Both the position numbers and the translations under genes were made by a program. DNA of 64,000 nt from Paraburkholderia hiiakae. Lineage in GTDB: Bacteria > Pseudomonadota > Gammaproteobacteria > Burkholderiales > Burkholderiaceae. Shown here in pieces: positions 56,640 through 64,000 of this stretch. The stretch is from contig NZ_CAJHCQ010000005.1 in the NCBI RefSeq assembly GCF_904848665.1, positions 1 to 64,000 of the forward strand, read 5' to 3'. Position 1 is the first letter of the stretch; each line of letters opens with the position of its first letter. Below the pieces are notes generated by a model. That model was not told the origin of the DNA and did not search any database. It saw nothing but the letters and a program-made list of their open reading frames with translations.

Positions 56640-57587
56640 GTGGAATTCCTGACTATCTCTCTCTTGAACGGCATCGGCTACGGGCTGCTGCTGTTCATGC
56701 TTTCCTCGGGCCTCACCTTGATTTTCAGCATGATGGGCGTGCTCAACTTCGCGCACGCCAGCTTTTACATGCTCGGGGCCTACTTCGCCTACACCATTGC
56801 CAGCAAGATGGGTTTCTGGCCTGCCCTGGTGGTGGCGCCCGTGCTCGTTGCCTGCGTCGGTGCGCTCGTCGAGCGTTTCGGCTTGCGTACCGTGCACAAG
56901 TACGGGCACGTAGCGGAATTGCTGTTCACCTTCGGCCTTTCGTATCTGATCGTGGAGGGCGTCAAGCTGGTCTGGGGACTCGCCGCGGTGCCGTACGCCA
57001 TTCCGCCCGAACTGAACGGGGCGCTGTTCAAGGTGTACACGTCCGAATTTCCGAAGTATCGCGCCTTCATGATGCTGATTTCGATCGCGATGCTCGCGGC
57101 GCTGTATCTGGTGTTGACGCGCACGCGCATCGGCCTCGTCATTCAGGCGTCGCTCACGCACCCGGAAATGGTCGAGGCGCTCGGGCACAACGTGCAGCGC
57201 GTGTTCATGCTGGTGTTCGGCGGCGGCGCCGCGCTGGCGGGCCTCGCCGGCGTGATTGGCGGCAACGCGTTCGTCACTTCGCCTTCGATGGCCGAGTCGG
57301 TGGGGACCATCGTGTTCGTGGTCGCCGTGGTGGGCGGCATGGGCTCGCTGCCGGGCGCGTTCATCGCGTCGCTGCTGATCGGCATCATGCAGACCTTCGC
57401 CGTCACGATAGATGCTTCGCTCTCCGATCTGTTCTCGCTCATCGGCGTGACGGTGACGGACAGTACGACGCTCTCGTCGCTGTGGCGCATGCCGGTATCG
57501 CAGGTCGCGCCGATTCTGCCTTACCTGCTGATGGTGCTCATGATGATCCTGCGACCGCGCGGGTTGCTCGGCAAGCGGGAGGGCTGA
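56640..57587 (+). CDS. livH: ABC transporter permease, LivH type
   Basis: 315 residues, about eight TM segments, GTG start. Family motifs are GIGYGLLLFMLSSGLTLIFSMMGVLNFAHASFYMLGAYFAY at the N-terminus and the EAA-like ATPase-contact loop EALGHNVQRVFMLVFGGGAALAGLAGVIGG. It forms the membrane channel with the LivM-type gene, which starts three bases downstream. Confidence 0.94.
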   Translation: MEFLTISLLNGIGYGLLLFMLSSGLTLIFSMMGVLNFAHASFYMLGAYFAYTIASKMGFWPALVVAPVLVACVGALVERFGLRTVHKYGHVAELLFTFGLSYLIVEGVKLVWGLAAVPYAIPPELNGALFKVYTSEFPKYRAFMMLISIAMLAALYLVLTRTRIGLVIQASLTHPEMVEALGHNVQRVFMLVFGGGAALAGLAGVIGGNAFVTSPSMAESVGTIVFVVAVVGGMGSLPGAFIASLLIGIMQTFAVTIDASLSDLFSLIGVTVTDSTTLSSLWRMPVSQVAPILPYLLMVLMMILRPRGLLGKREG

Positions 57588-57590
57588 ACG

Positions 57591-58898
57591 ATGAAACCGC
57601 TCATTCAAGCCAGCGCCGGGTCGGCCATGCAACGCCACGGACTGCCAACCGCGCATTCGCTACGCTGGATCATCTGGGGCGCCACGGTGCTCGTGATGCT
57701 GGTGCTGCCGCTCGTGTTTTCGAGCGGCTTTGCCATCGCGCTGCTTTCGCAGATGGGCATCATGATCATCTTCGCGCTCTCGTACAACATGCTGCTCGGG
57801 CAGACCGGCATGCTCTCGTTCGGGCACGCGGTGTACTCCGGGCTCGGCGCGTTCGTGGCGGCGCATGTGCTCAACCAGATCGGCGCGAGCCATTTCCCGT
57901 TGCCCGTTTCGCTGCTGCCGCTCGTGGGCGGGTTCGGGGGCATGCTGTTCGGCGTGCTGTTCGGCTATGTGACCACGCGCAAGTCGGGCACCACCTTCGC
58001 GATGATCACGCTTGGCATCGGCGAAATGGTGGCGGCGAGTTCGCTCATGTTTCCCGGGTTCTTCGGCGGCGAAGGCGGCGTGCCGACCAACCGCACAGTT
58101 GGCCATGCGGTGCTCGGCATCACGTATGGACCGGCGATCCAGGTGTACTACCTGATCGCGGTGTGGTGCCTCGTGTCGATGATCGCCATGTACGCGTGGA
58201 CGCAGACGCCGCTCGGCCGCATTGCCAACGCCGTGCGCGACAATCCCGAGCGTGCGGAATTCGTCGGCTACAACACGCAGCGCGTGCGCTTTTTCGTGAT
58301 GGTTCTTTCGGCGTTCTTCGCGGGCATTGCGGGCGGCCTCTCGGTGATCGACTTCGAGATCGTGACGGCGGAGAACGTCGGCGCTGCGCAGTCGGGTGGC
58401 GTGCTGCTGGCGACGTTTATCGGCGGCGGGGCGTTCTTTTTCGGGCCGATCATCGGCTCGATATTGTTCGTGCTGTTTGCGGTGGCGTTGTCCAATCTCA
58501 CGCCGGCATGGTTGCTGTACCTCGGCCTTTTCTTCGTGCTGGTGGTGATGTACGTGCCGGGCGGCGTGTCGAGCCTGCTGATGAAGCAGGTTCCTCTCAT
58601 CGCGGCGCGCAAGCTGCACCGCATGTTGCCTTCCTATGCGGCGGCGCTGGGCGCGGCGCTGATTCTGCTTGGCGCGCTCGTGCTGACGGTCGAACTCGTC
58701 TACAAGGTTCAGATCGATAGTGACAACGGTACGGCAATGGCGTTCTTCGGCCTGAACTTCGATGCCGCGTCGTGGAAGCCATGGGCCGTCGCGGCGGTGC
58801 TGTGGGCTTTGGGCGCGCAGGCGGGACGCCTCGCGGCCGCGCGGGTGCGCGACGCGTGGGATGGCGTGCAACGGGAAATCGCAGGGAGCAACGTATGA
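57591..58898 (+). CDS. livM: ABC transporter permease, LivM type
   Basis: 435 residues. Core permease motifs MIIFALSYNMLLGQTGMLSFGHAVYSGLGAFVAAH and DNPERAEFVGYNTQRVRFFVMVLSAFFAGIAGGL. It is about 100 residues longer than minimal LivM proteins: the C-terminal part has an additional hydrophobic pair (YAAALGAALILLGALVLTVELVYKV and PWAVAAVLWALGAQAG). The stop overlaps the start of the livG-type gene (ATGA). Confidence 0.93.
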   Translation: MKPLIQASAGSAMQRHGLPTAHSLRWIIWGATVLVMLVLPLVFSSGFAIALLSQMGIMIIFALSYNMLLGQTGMLSFGHAVYSGLGAFVAAHVLNQIGASHFPLPVSLLPLVGGFGGMLFGVLFGYVTTRKSGTTFAMITLGIGEMVAASSLMFPGFFGGEGGVPTNRTVGHAVLGITYGPAIQVYYLIAVWCLVSMIAMYAWTQTPLGRIANAVRDNPERAEFVGYNTQRVRFFVMVLSAFFAGIAGGLSVIDFEIVTAENVGAAQSGGVLLATFIGGGAFFFGPIIGSILFVLFAVALSNLTPAWLLYLGLFFVLVVMYVPGGVSSLLMKQVPLIAARKLHRMLPSYAAALGAALILLGALVLTVELVYKVQIDSDNGTAMAFFGLNFDAASWKPWAVAAVLWALGAQAGRLAAARVRDAWDGVQREIAGSNV

Positions 58899-59662
58899 CG
58901 GCCGCACTGGAATTACGCGAAGTCCGCAAGAATTTCGGGCGCACGGAGATCATTCGCGGTGTAGACCTGAATATCGCGAAGGGCGAACGGCATGCGCTGA
59001 TCGGCCCTAACGGCGCGGGCAAGTCGACTACGTTCAACCTGATTTCGGGGCGCATGGCGCCGAGTTCCGGCACGGTGAAACTCAACGGCGTCGATATCGG
59101 CGGGCTGCCGCCGTACAAGATCAACCGCATGGGGCTCTCGCGCAGCTTTCAGGTGACGAACATTTTTCACCGCCTCTCGGTGTTCGAGAATTTGCGCTGC
59201 TCCGTGCTGTGGTCGCTCGGCTACCGGTACTCGTTCTGGCATCGCCTCGAGCAATTGCGCGATGCGCGCGAACGCGCCGAAGCAGTGCTCGAGCTGATCG
59301 GCCTGCAGGGGCGGCACGACACGCTTGCCGGGCTGCTCACTTACGCCGAGCAGCGCGCGCTCGAAATCGGCATCACGATTGCGGGCGGCGCCGAGGTGAT
59401 CCTGCTCGACGAACCCACGGCGGGCATGAGCCTCTCCGAGTCGGATCACGCGGTGGAACTGATTCGCCGGGTCACCGTCGGCAAGACGCTGGTGATGGTC
59501 GAGCACGACATGAGCGTCGTCTTCGGCCTTGCCGACCGCATATCGGTGCTCGTGTACGGCGAGGTGATCGCCACGGACACGCCGCAAGCCATCCGTAACA
59601 ACCGCCGCGTGAAGGAAGCCTATCTGGGCACCACGCTGGACGAACCCGCAGGTGCACACTGA
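58895..59662 (+). CDS. livG: ABC transporter ATPase, LivG type
   Basis: 255 residues. Walker A GPNGAGKSTTFNLISG, a Q-loop region SRSFQVTNIFHRLSVFEN, Walker B VILLDEPTAGM, and H-loop VMVEHDMSVVF. The signature region TYAEQRALEIGITIA replaces LSGGQ with the degenerate TYAEQ seen in some LivG proteins. The frame is open upstream, but ATG 58895 overlaps the permease stop and fits the family. Confidence 0.94.
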   Translation: MTAALELREVRKNFGRTEIIRGVDLNIAKGERHALIGPNGAGKSTTFNLISGRMAPSSGTVKLNGVDIGGLPPYKINRMGLSRSFQVTNIFHRLSVFENLRCSVLWSLGYRYSFWHRLEQLRDARERAEAVLELIGLQGRHDTLAGLLTYAEQRALEIGITIAGGAEVILLDEPTAGMSLSESDHAVELIRRVTVGKTLVMVEHDMSVVFGLADRISVLVYGEVIATDTPQAIRNNRRVKEAYLGTTLDEPAGAH

Positions 59663-60393
59663 TGGCGACCGCCAATTCCATGCTCGAGGTGCGCGACCTG
59701 CATGCGTACTATGGCAAGAGCCATATCCTGCACGGCGTCGAGATGCGGGTCGGCGAGGGCGAGATCGTCGCCTTGCTCGGGCGCAACGGCGTGGGTCGCT
59801 CTACATTGGCCAAAGCCATCATGGGGCTCGTGCGGTGCGAGGGGCAGATTCTGCTGCGCGGCGAAGAAGTGCGCGGGCTGCGCACATTCGAGGTTGCGCA
59901 CCGGGGCGTAGGCTATGTGCCGGAGAACCGCGATATCTTCCCGACGCTCACCGTGCGGCAGAACCTGATGCTCGGCGAAAAGCGCAACCGGTCGGGCCAG
60001 AGGCGGCGCAAGAAGCCGCGCTGGCAGTTCGACGACATGTACCGGATGTTCCCGCGCCTGAAGGAGCGCGAGGACACGCCCGCGGGCCTGCTCTCCGGTG
60101 GCGAGCAGCAGATGCTGACGCTGTGCCGCACGCTCATGGGCGACCCCGACCTCATCATCATCGACGAGCCGACTGAAGGACTCGCGCCGCTCGTCGTCGC
60201 GCAGGTGGGCGAGTACCTGAAGACGCTGAAGGCGCGCGGCATCTCGGTGCTGCTCGTCGAGCAGAAGCAGGCCATTGCGCTCGATATCTCGCAGCGCGTC
60301 TACGTCATGGGGCACGGCCAGATCGTGTTCGAGGGGACGCCGCAGCAGCTGAAAGCCGATGCGCGCGTGCGCCAGGAATGGCTGGAAGTGTAG
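59662..60393 (+). CDS. livF: ABC transporter ATPase, LivF type, with Walker A Arg
   Basis: 243 residues. Signature LLSGGEQQMLTLCRTLM, Walker B LIIIDEPTEGLAP and H-loop VLLVEQKQA are intact. Walker A reads GRNGVGRSTL: the Lys that contacts ATP phosphates is Arg (codon CGC). Such a change normally weakens hydrolysis, so ATP turnover may rest mainly on LivG; I recall similar GRS variants in some beta-proteobacterial LivF paralogues, so it may be a conserved variation. An insertion KRNRSGQRRRKKPRWQF is also unusual. The start overlaps the livG-type stop by one base. Confidence 0.92.
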   Translation: MATANSMLEVRDLHAYYGKSHILHGVEMRVGEGEIVALLGRNGVGRSTLAKAIMGLVRCEGQILLRGEEVRGLRTFEVAHRGVGYVPENRDIFPTLTVRQNLMLGEKRNRSGQRRRKKPRWQFDDMYRMFPRLKEREDTPAGLLSGGEQQMLTLCRTLMGDPDLIIIDEPTEGLAPLVVAQVGEYLKTLKARGISVLLVEQKQAIALDISQRVYVMGHGQIVFEGTPQQLKADARVRQEWLEV

Positions 60394-60432
60394 GGCGCGC
60401 TTCGATCGGCTGCTGTGCGGCGCAAATTCCGG

Positions 60433-61620
60433 TTAGCGTGGGGGCAGGTTACCCGGCGAATAAATGGCCTGCTGACCGGTAGCCCCAAAAAGATCTTCAG
60501 GTTGGCCGTTCATACGCTGCCGTATGTTGTCGTTGACAACCACGCCTGCCTCGAAGACTCGCGCCCCCACTCCGGCGGCCAGCCAGGCCCGATCCTCTAC
60601 CCATTCGCGGTGTCGCGGGCCCAATGGATCGGATTGGACGGCAACGGGAGGATTCAGGGCGAAGTGCAATCCCACGTCCGCGTGCTGCAACCTGTCCACG
60701 ACCCAGAGCAGGGGGCCGTCGGAAAGGCCGTGATCGGGATAGCCGCCGCCGACATCGCAATGACCGCCGGGAAAGAGCGCTTGCGTCACGTTCGGGTTGG
60801 GATTCCACAAAGTCGGTTCGAACGGCTTGCGTTGCTCGTCGAGCGACACCGCGTGCACGCCTAATCCAATTTTCGGGCTGAGATCCAGATCGCAGAACCG
60901 GAACAGATCGATGGCGGAACCCTGATAGTAGAACGGGATGCCGAGCGAACCCACCGTATCCCAAACCGCCACGGCGGCGATTTTTGCGTCTACAAAGGAA
61001 CTGGCGTCCAAAGGCTTAGGGTTGGAGAAGGTGTTATGGATCGTCAAAAACTCCAGTACGCCGTCTGCTATCTTCTGGAACGTCGTATCGCTGCCGTGTC
61101 TCCATCGATACCAGGCTGCCACCGCGGTGTCGTAACGATTCTGATCGTCGAGGGCTGCGAGATCGGGCCGAAGCAGACCCTGTCCCGCAATGAGGCCTGC
61201 AAGGGCTCGCGCGGTGTACGCACCGCGGCTGAATCCGACGATCACAATGCTGTCGCCCGCCTCGAAGTTGCGCGAAATATACGTATACCCACGAGCGATG
61301 CGGGCGACGACACCAACGCCAAACGCGCCGCCCGCGACTTTATCGATCAGTTGCTGGGAATTTCCGACCCCGTGAATATATTTCGCGATTTGTACGGGTT
61401 TGCCGCTTGCGTCTGAAAGGGCCTTTTCCATCTCGACGCCACCCCAGTCGTTTCCTTCAGGCAGCATGTTTCCATCGAGCCACGCGAAAAGCTTGCATAC
61501 GTTGGTCAGTTCGGGCTGACATCCTGCCTCGGTTTCAGGAGCGACTCCGTCGCCTTTTCCTGCCGGATCTTCGGGTCCGTTCCACGTACCGTCTGCGCAA
61601 AAGACTATCGTTTTGGACAT
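60433..61620 (-). CDS. DUF2235 alpha/beta hydrolase (Tle1-like)
   Basis: 395 residues. The family start KTIVFCADGTWNGPED and nucleophile motif IVIVGFSRGAYTARALAGLIAGQGLL are clear. DUF2235 includes the type VI secretion phospholipase effectors Tle1. No VgrG, PAAR, Tli immunity or other T6SS gene is within the window, and no export signal is visible. It may be an orphan effector or a housekeeping lipase-like enzyme. Confidence 0.88.
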   Translation of the reverse strand: MSKTIVFCADGTWNGPEDPAGKGDGVAPETEAGCQPELTNVCKLFAWLDGNMLPEGNDWGGVEMEKALSDASGKPVQIAKYIHGVGNSQQLIDKVAGGAFGVGVVARIARGYTYISRNFEAGDSIVIVGFSRGAYTARALAGLIAGQGLLRPDLAALDDQNRYDTAVAAWYRWRHGSDTTFQKIADGVLEFLTIHNTFSNPKPLDASSFVDAKIAAVAVWDTVGSLGIPFYYQGSAIDLFRFCDLDLSPKIGLGVHAVSLDEQRKPFEPTLWNPNPNVTQALFPGGHCDVGGGYPDHGLSDGPLLWVVDRLQHADVGLHFALNPPVAVQSDPLGPRHREWVEDRAWLAAGVGARVFEAGVVVNDNIRQRMNGQPEDLFGATGQQAIYSPGNLPPR

Positions 61621-61764
61621 CGCTAGCTCCTTACACGCAATTTAACCGCCACACGCGGCGCGTTGACGTCAAGCTTGTTCGCAATCCTGAATAAATAACC
61701 TGTCGGGTGTTATCTCCACCAATGCGATATCGCGTGCCGAACGTTTGATCTACAAATATAGCTT

Positions 61765-61789
61765 CTGCGCCTCGGATTGCGAGGCGCAG
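61765..61789. terminator. hairpin between gntP-type and DUF2235 genes
   Basis: CTGCGCCTCG-GATTG-CGAGGCGCAG, a perfect 10-bp stem with a 5-base loop, about 80 bases after the GntP-type stop codon on the minus strand. There is no clear T-tract on the minus strand (AAGCTATATTTG follows). Confidence 0.45.
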
Positions 61790-61868
61790 GAATGTGCGAT
61801 GGCGCACGTACGGCCGGAATCGGCAGGGCTCACAGCGACTGAATCAGCGTGGCTGCGAGCCCTTCAGG

Positions 61869-63269
61869 TCAAACAATCCCCGTTGCATAGTACACGGCGA
61901 TCACGAAAAAGACGGCCAATGTCTTGATCACCGTCACCGCAAAGATGTCCCGATACGACTGGCGGTGCGTGAGCCCCGTGACCGCGAGCAGCGTGATGAC
62001 CGCGCCATTGTGCGGCAGCGTGTCCATGCCGCCGCTTGCCATGGCCACCACGCGGTGCAGCACTTCCATCGGAATATGGGCTGCCTGCGCGCTCTTGATG
62101 AAGAGATCGGACATGGCCGCGAGCGCGATGCTCATGCCGCCCGATGCCGACCCAGTGATACCCGCAAGCGCGCTCACCGAAACGGCGGCGTTGACGAGTG
62201 GATTCGGAATGCTCTTGAGCGCATCGCTCACGACGATGAAGCCGGGCAGCGCCGCAATCACACCGCCGAAGCCGTATTCGGAGGCGGTATTCATCGAGGC
62301 CAGCAGCGCCCCGCCCACGGCCGCCTTCGTGCCGTCCGCAAAGCGGTCTTTCACGCGGCCGAACGCCGTGACGATCACGAGCACGATGCCAGCGAGCAGC
62401 GCACCCTGAACCGCCCAGATCGCCACGACCTGTTTGACCGTGGCCGTGACCGGCGTATGAATGCCGGGCAGCACTTCAGGCGGCACGGTTACGGTGTCGC
62501 CGTACCAGATGGGAATCCAGTGCGTGAGCAGGAAGTTCGCCACACCCACCAGCACGAGCGGTGCGACGGCTAGCACCGGGTTGGGCAGGTGCTCGGTCTT
62601 CACGTGTTCGGGTTCGTTCACGAGCGAGGTGCCGTAGCCTTCGCCCTTCGCCATCGCGCCGCGGCGGCGCCATTCGAGGTACGAGAGGCCCACCACGACG
62701 ATGAAAAGCGAACCGATCACGCCAAGCGCGGGCGCGGCCCATGCCGTGGTCTTGAAGAACGTGGTCGGGATGATGTTCTGGATTTGCGGCGTGCCGGGCA
62801 GCGAATCCATCGTGAACGAAAATGCGCCGAGCGCGATGGCGCCCGGCATGAGGCGCTTGGGAATATCGCTTTGGCGATAGAGTTCGGCGGCGAACGGGTA
62901 GACGGCGAACACCACCACGAAGAGCGAAACGCCGCCGTAAGTGAGCAGCGCACACACGGCCACGATCACGGCGTTGGCGCGCGAGCGGCCGATATAGCGG
63001 ATGGCGGCGTGCACGATCGCTTCGGAGAATCCCGATAGTTCGATCACCTTGCCAAATACCGCGCCGAGCAGGAACACGGGAAAGTAGAGCTTGACGAAGC
63101 CCACCATCTTTTCCATGAAGATGCCGGAAAAGACGGGGGCGACAGCAGCGGGTTCGGTGAGGAGGACTGCGGCGAGCGCGGCGATGGGCGCGAACAGAAT
63201 CACGCTGTAGCCGCGATACGCGGCGAGCATGAGGAACGCGAGGGCGGCGAGAACGATAACAAACGACAT
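61869..63269 (-). CDS. GntP-family permease
   Basis: 466 residues, about 12-14 hydrophobic segments. GntP features include the N-terminal AYRGYSVILFAPIAALAAVLL, the central SLPGTPQIQNIIPTTFF motif, and NTASEYGFGGVIAALPGF followed by SALAGITGSASGGMSIAL. Members import gluconate, fructuronate, D-serine or 3-hydroxybutyrate by H+ symport; some act on citrate-like compounds. No sugar-acid kinase is next to it, so the substrate is open. Confidence 0.9.
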   Translation of the reverse strand: MSFVIVLAALAFLMLAAYRGYSVILFAPIAALAAVLLTEPAAVAPVFSGIFMEKMVGFVKLYFPVFLLGAVFGKVIELSGFSEAIVHAAIRYIGRSRANAVIVAVCALLTYGGVSLFVVVFAVYPFAAELYRQSDIPKRLMPGAIALGAFSFTMDSLPGTPQIQNIIPTTFFKTTAWAAPALGVIGSLFIVVVGLSYLEWRRRGAMAKGEGYGTSLVNEPEHVKTEHLPNPVLAVAPLVLVGVANFLLTHWIPIWYGDTVTVPPEVLPGIHTPVTATVKQVVAIWAVQGALLAGIVLVIVTAFGRVKDRFADGTKAAVGGALLASMNTASEYGFGGVIAALPGFIVVSDALKSIPNPLVNAAVSVSALAGITGSASGGMSIALAAMSDLFIKSAQAAHIPMEVLHRVVAMASGGMDTLPHNGAVITLLAVTGLTHRQSYRDIFAVTVIKTLAVFFVIAVYYATGIV

Positions 63270-63471
63270 GGGGTCTCCTGCGGATCGATCGTGTTGCGTG
63301 ATGCGGCTTGTCGCGTGTGCGATTGGCTTCGATGCTTTTTTAATGCGGCACGGCCATGGTGCGTCGCAGCGATTGTAGCGAATGGGTGTGTCTCGTTATT
63401 GCGAGCGTGGCCGCGCGGTCCTATCGTTGCGCAGAAGAGGAAGCCGGAATGAGCCGGTGAGGTGACAGTCG

Positions 63472-64000
63472 ATGAGTGGAATCGGTATGGGCTGGCAAAG
63501 CGCGGAGCCGCCGCGGCGCGCGCGGGCGGTGCAGACAGCGCGCCTTGCCGTGGCGCTTGCTTGCGTGAGCGTTTTCGCGGGCTTTTGGGCGGGCGCCGCA
63601 CCAGCGCAGTCGCAAACCGGAGCCTCCGCACCTGCCTCGAAGGCAGCGAACCCGCCGAACCCAGTGGATGCCCAACGCAAGAACTGGTACAACGATCCAT
63701 TCTTCGCGCTGTCGAACGCGATCAGCGCCTGCCCGCAACCGCTCGGCCCGCTGATGACGAAAGCCGAAGCCGACGACGACGCCCACTATCGCGTGGAGCG
63801 CGGCACGACGTGCTGGCTCGCGCACAAGTGCTCGAAGCCGAACTCGTATCTTTACGATCCGGACATTGCAGCGGCGATTCGTCAGCAACTGCAAGGCGAT
63901 GCCCTGTTTGCGGGCACGAGCATCTGGATCACTGTGCAGCGCCGTTTCGTCTACGCGGAAGGCTGCGTGGGTAGAGGCTTCGACAGCGCTGCGCTGGAGC
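63472..64000 (+). CDS. exported protein, partial (runs off the right edge)
   Basis: The frame is open from ATG 63472 to the window end (176 codons, no stop), with GAGGTGAC upstream. An N-terminal hydrophobic segment (LAVALACVSVFAGFWAGAAPAQS) is a probable signal peptide. The mature part has KNWYNDPFFALSNAISACPQPLGPLMTKAEADDDAHYRVERG, TTCWLAHKCSKPNSYLYDPDIAAAIRQQL and SIWITVQRRFVYAEGCVG. The last part resembles a BON domain (phospholipid/solute binding, as in OsmY). Four Cys residues may form disulfides. It is divergent from the GntP-type gene. Confidence 0.8.
   Translation, partial: MSGIGMGWQSAEPPRRARAVQTARLAVALACVSVFAGFWAGAAPAQSQTGASAPASKAANPPNPVDAQRKNWYNDPFFALSNAISACPQPLGPLMTKAEADDDAHYRVERGTTCWLAHKCSKPNSYLYDPDIAAAIRQQLQGDALFAGTSIWITVQRRFVYAEGCVGRGFDSAALE

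Overview
The window looks like a chromosomal or megaplasmid segment of a Burkholderiaceae bacterium of the Burkholderia/Paraburkholderia/Caballeronia type. The signs are high-GC coding with strong third-position GC bias on the right, an E. coli-like hca/mhp phenylpropanoid pathway, LysR/AraC/IclR regulators, a Liv-type ABC transporter, a GntP permease and IS407-like elements. This is inference from recognisable families; no database search was run.

Positions 1 to about 25,000 are an accessory, mosaic region with lower apparent GC, long gene-free stretches, IS elements, decayed genes and many unrecognised ORFs. In order it holds: a 114-bp tandem duplication and a tRNA-like remnant; a LexA box between an unknown gene and an SRAP (YedK-type) gene that appears to start with ACG; a secreted 13-residue-repeat peptide preceded by a duplicated palindromic promoter segment; a convergent response regulator/hybrid histidine kinase pair; two IS1182-family copies (one decayed) flanking a possible nuclease-fold protein; a SIR2-like protein with a small membrane-anchored protein and an HNH protein, which is the best candidate for an uncharacterised defence locus; an MbcA/ParS-type antitoxin gene split by an IS2-like and an IS407-like element; a lipoprotein gene and an unknown gene; and a minus-strand run of two HAD phosphatase-like proteins (one fused to an HTH) and Cys-rich proteins, ending beside an XRE regulator preceded by five 15-bp repeats.

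Positions 25,000 to 64,000 are dense and ordered. A chemoreceptor, a DadA-type oxidase, a TauD-type dioxygenase and tRNA-Val(GAC) lead into a complete phenylpropionate catabolic supercluster. hcaEFCBD (minus strand, with divergent hcaR) dioxygenates 3-phenylpropionate/cinnamate and rearomatises the diol. mhpABDFETC (plus strand, with divergent mhpR and a 17-bp MhpR-like operator) carries 2,3-dihydroxyphenylpropionate to succinate, pyruvate and acetyl-CoA and includes a transporter.

Downstream are an ACS-type MFS transporter, a twice-deleted DUF1932 dehydrogenase remnant, a GcvA-like LysR gene, a YdiJ-type FAD/Fe-S oxidoreductase, a response regulator and hybrid kinase, a DUF1479 protein divergent from an AraC regulator, a five-gene Liv ABC transporter whose second ATPase has Arg in place of the Walker A Lys, a DUF2235 hydrolase, a GntP permease, and the start of an exported protein that runs off the right edge.
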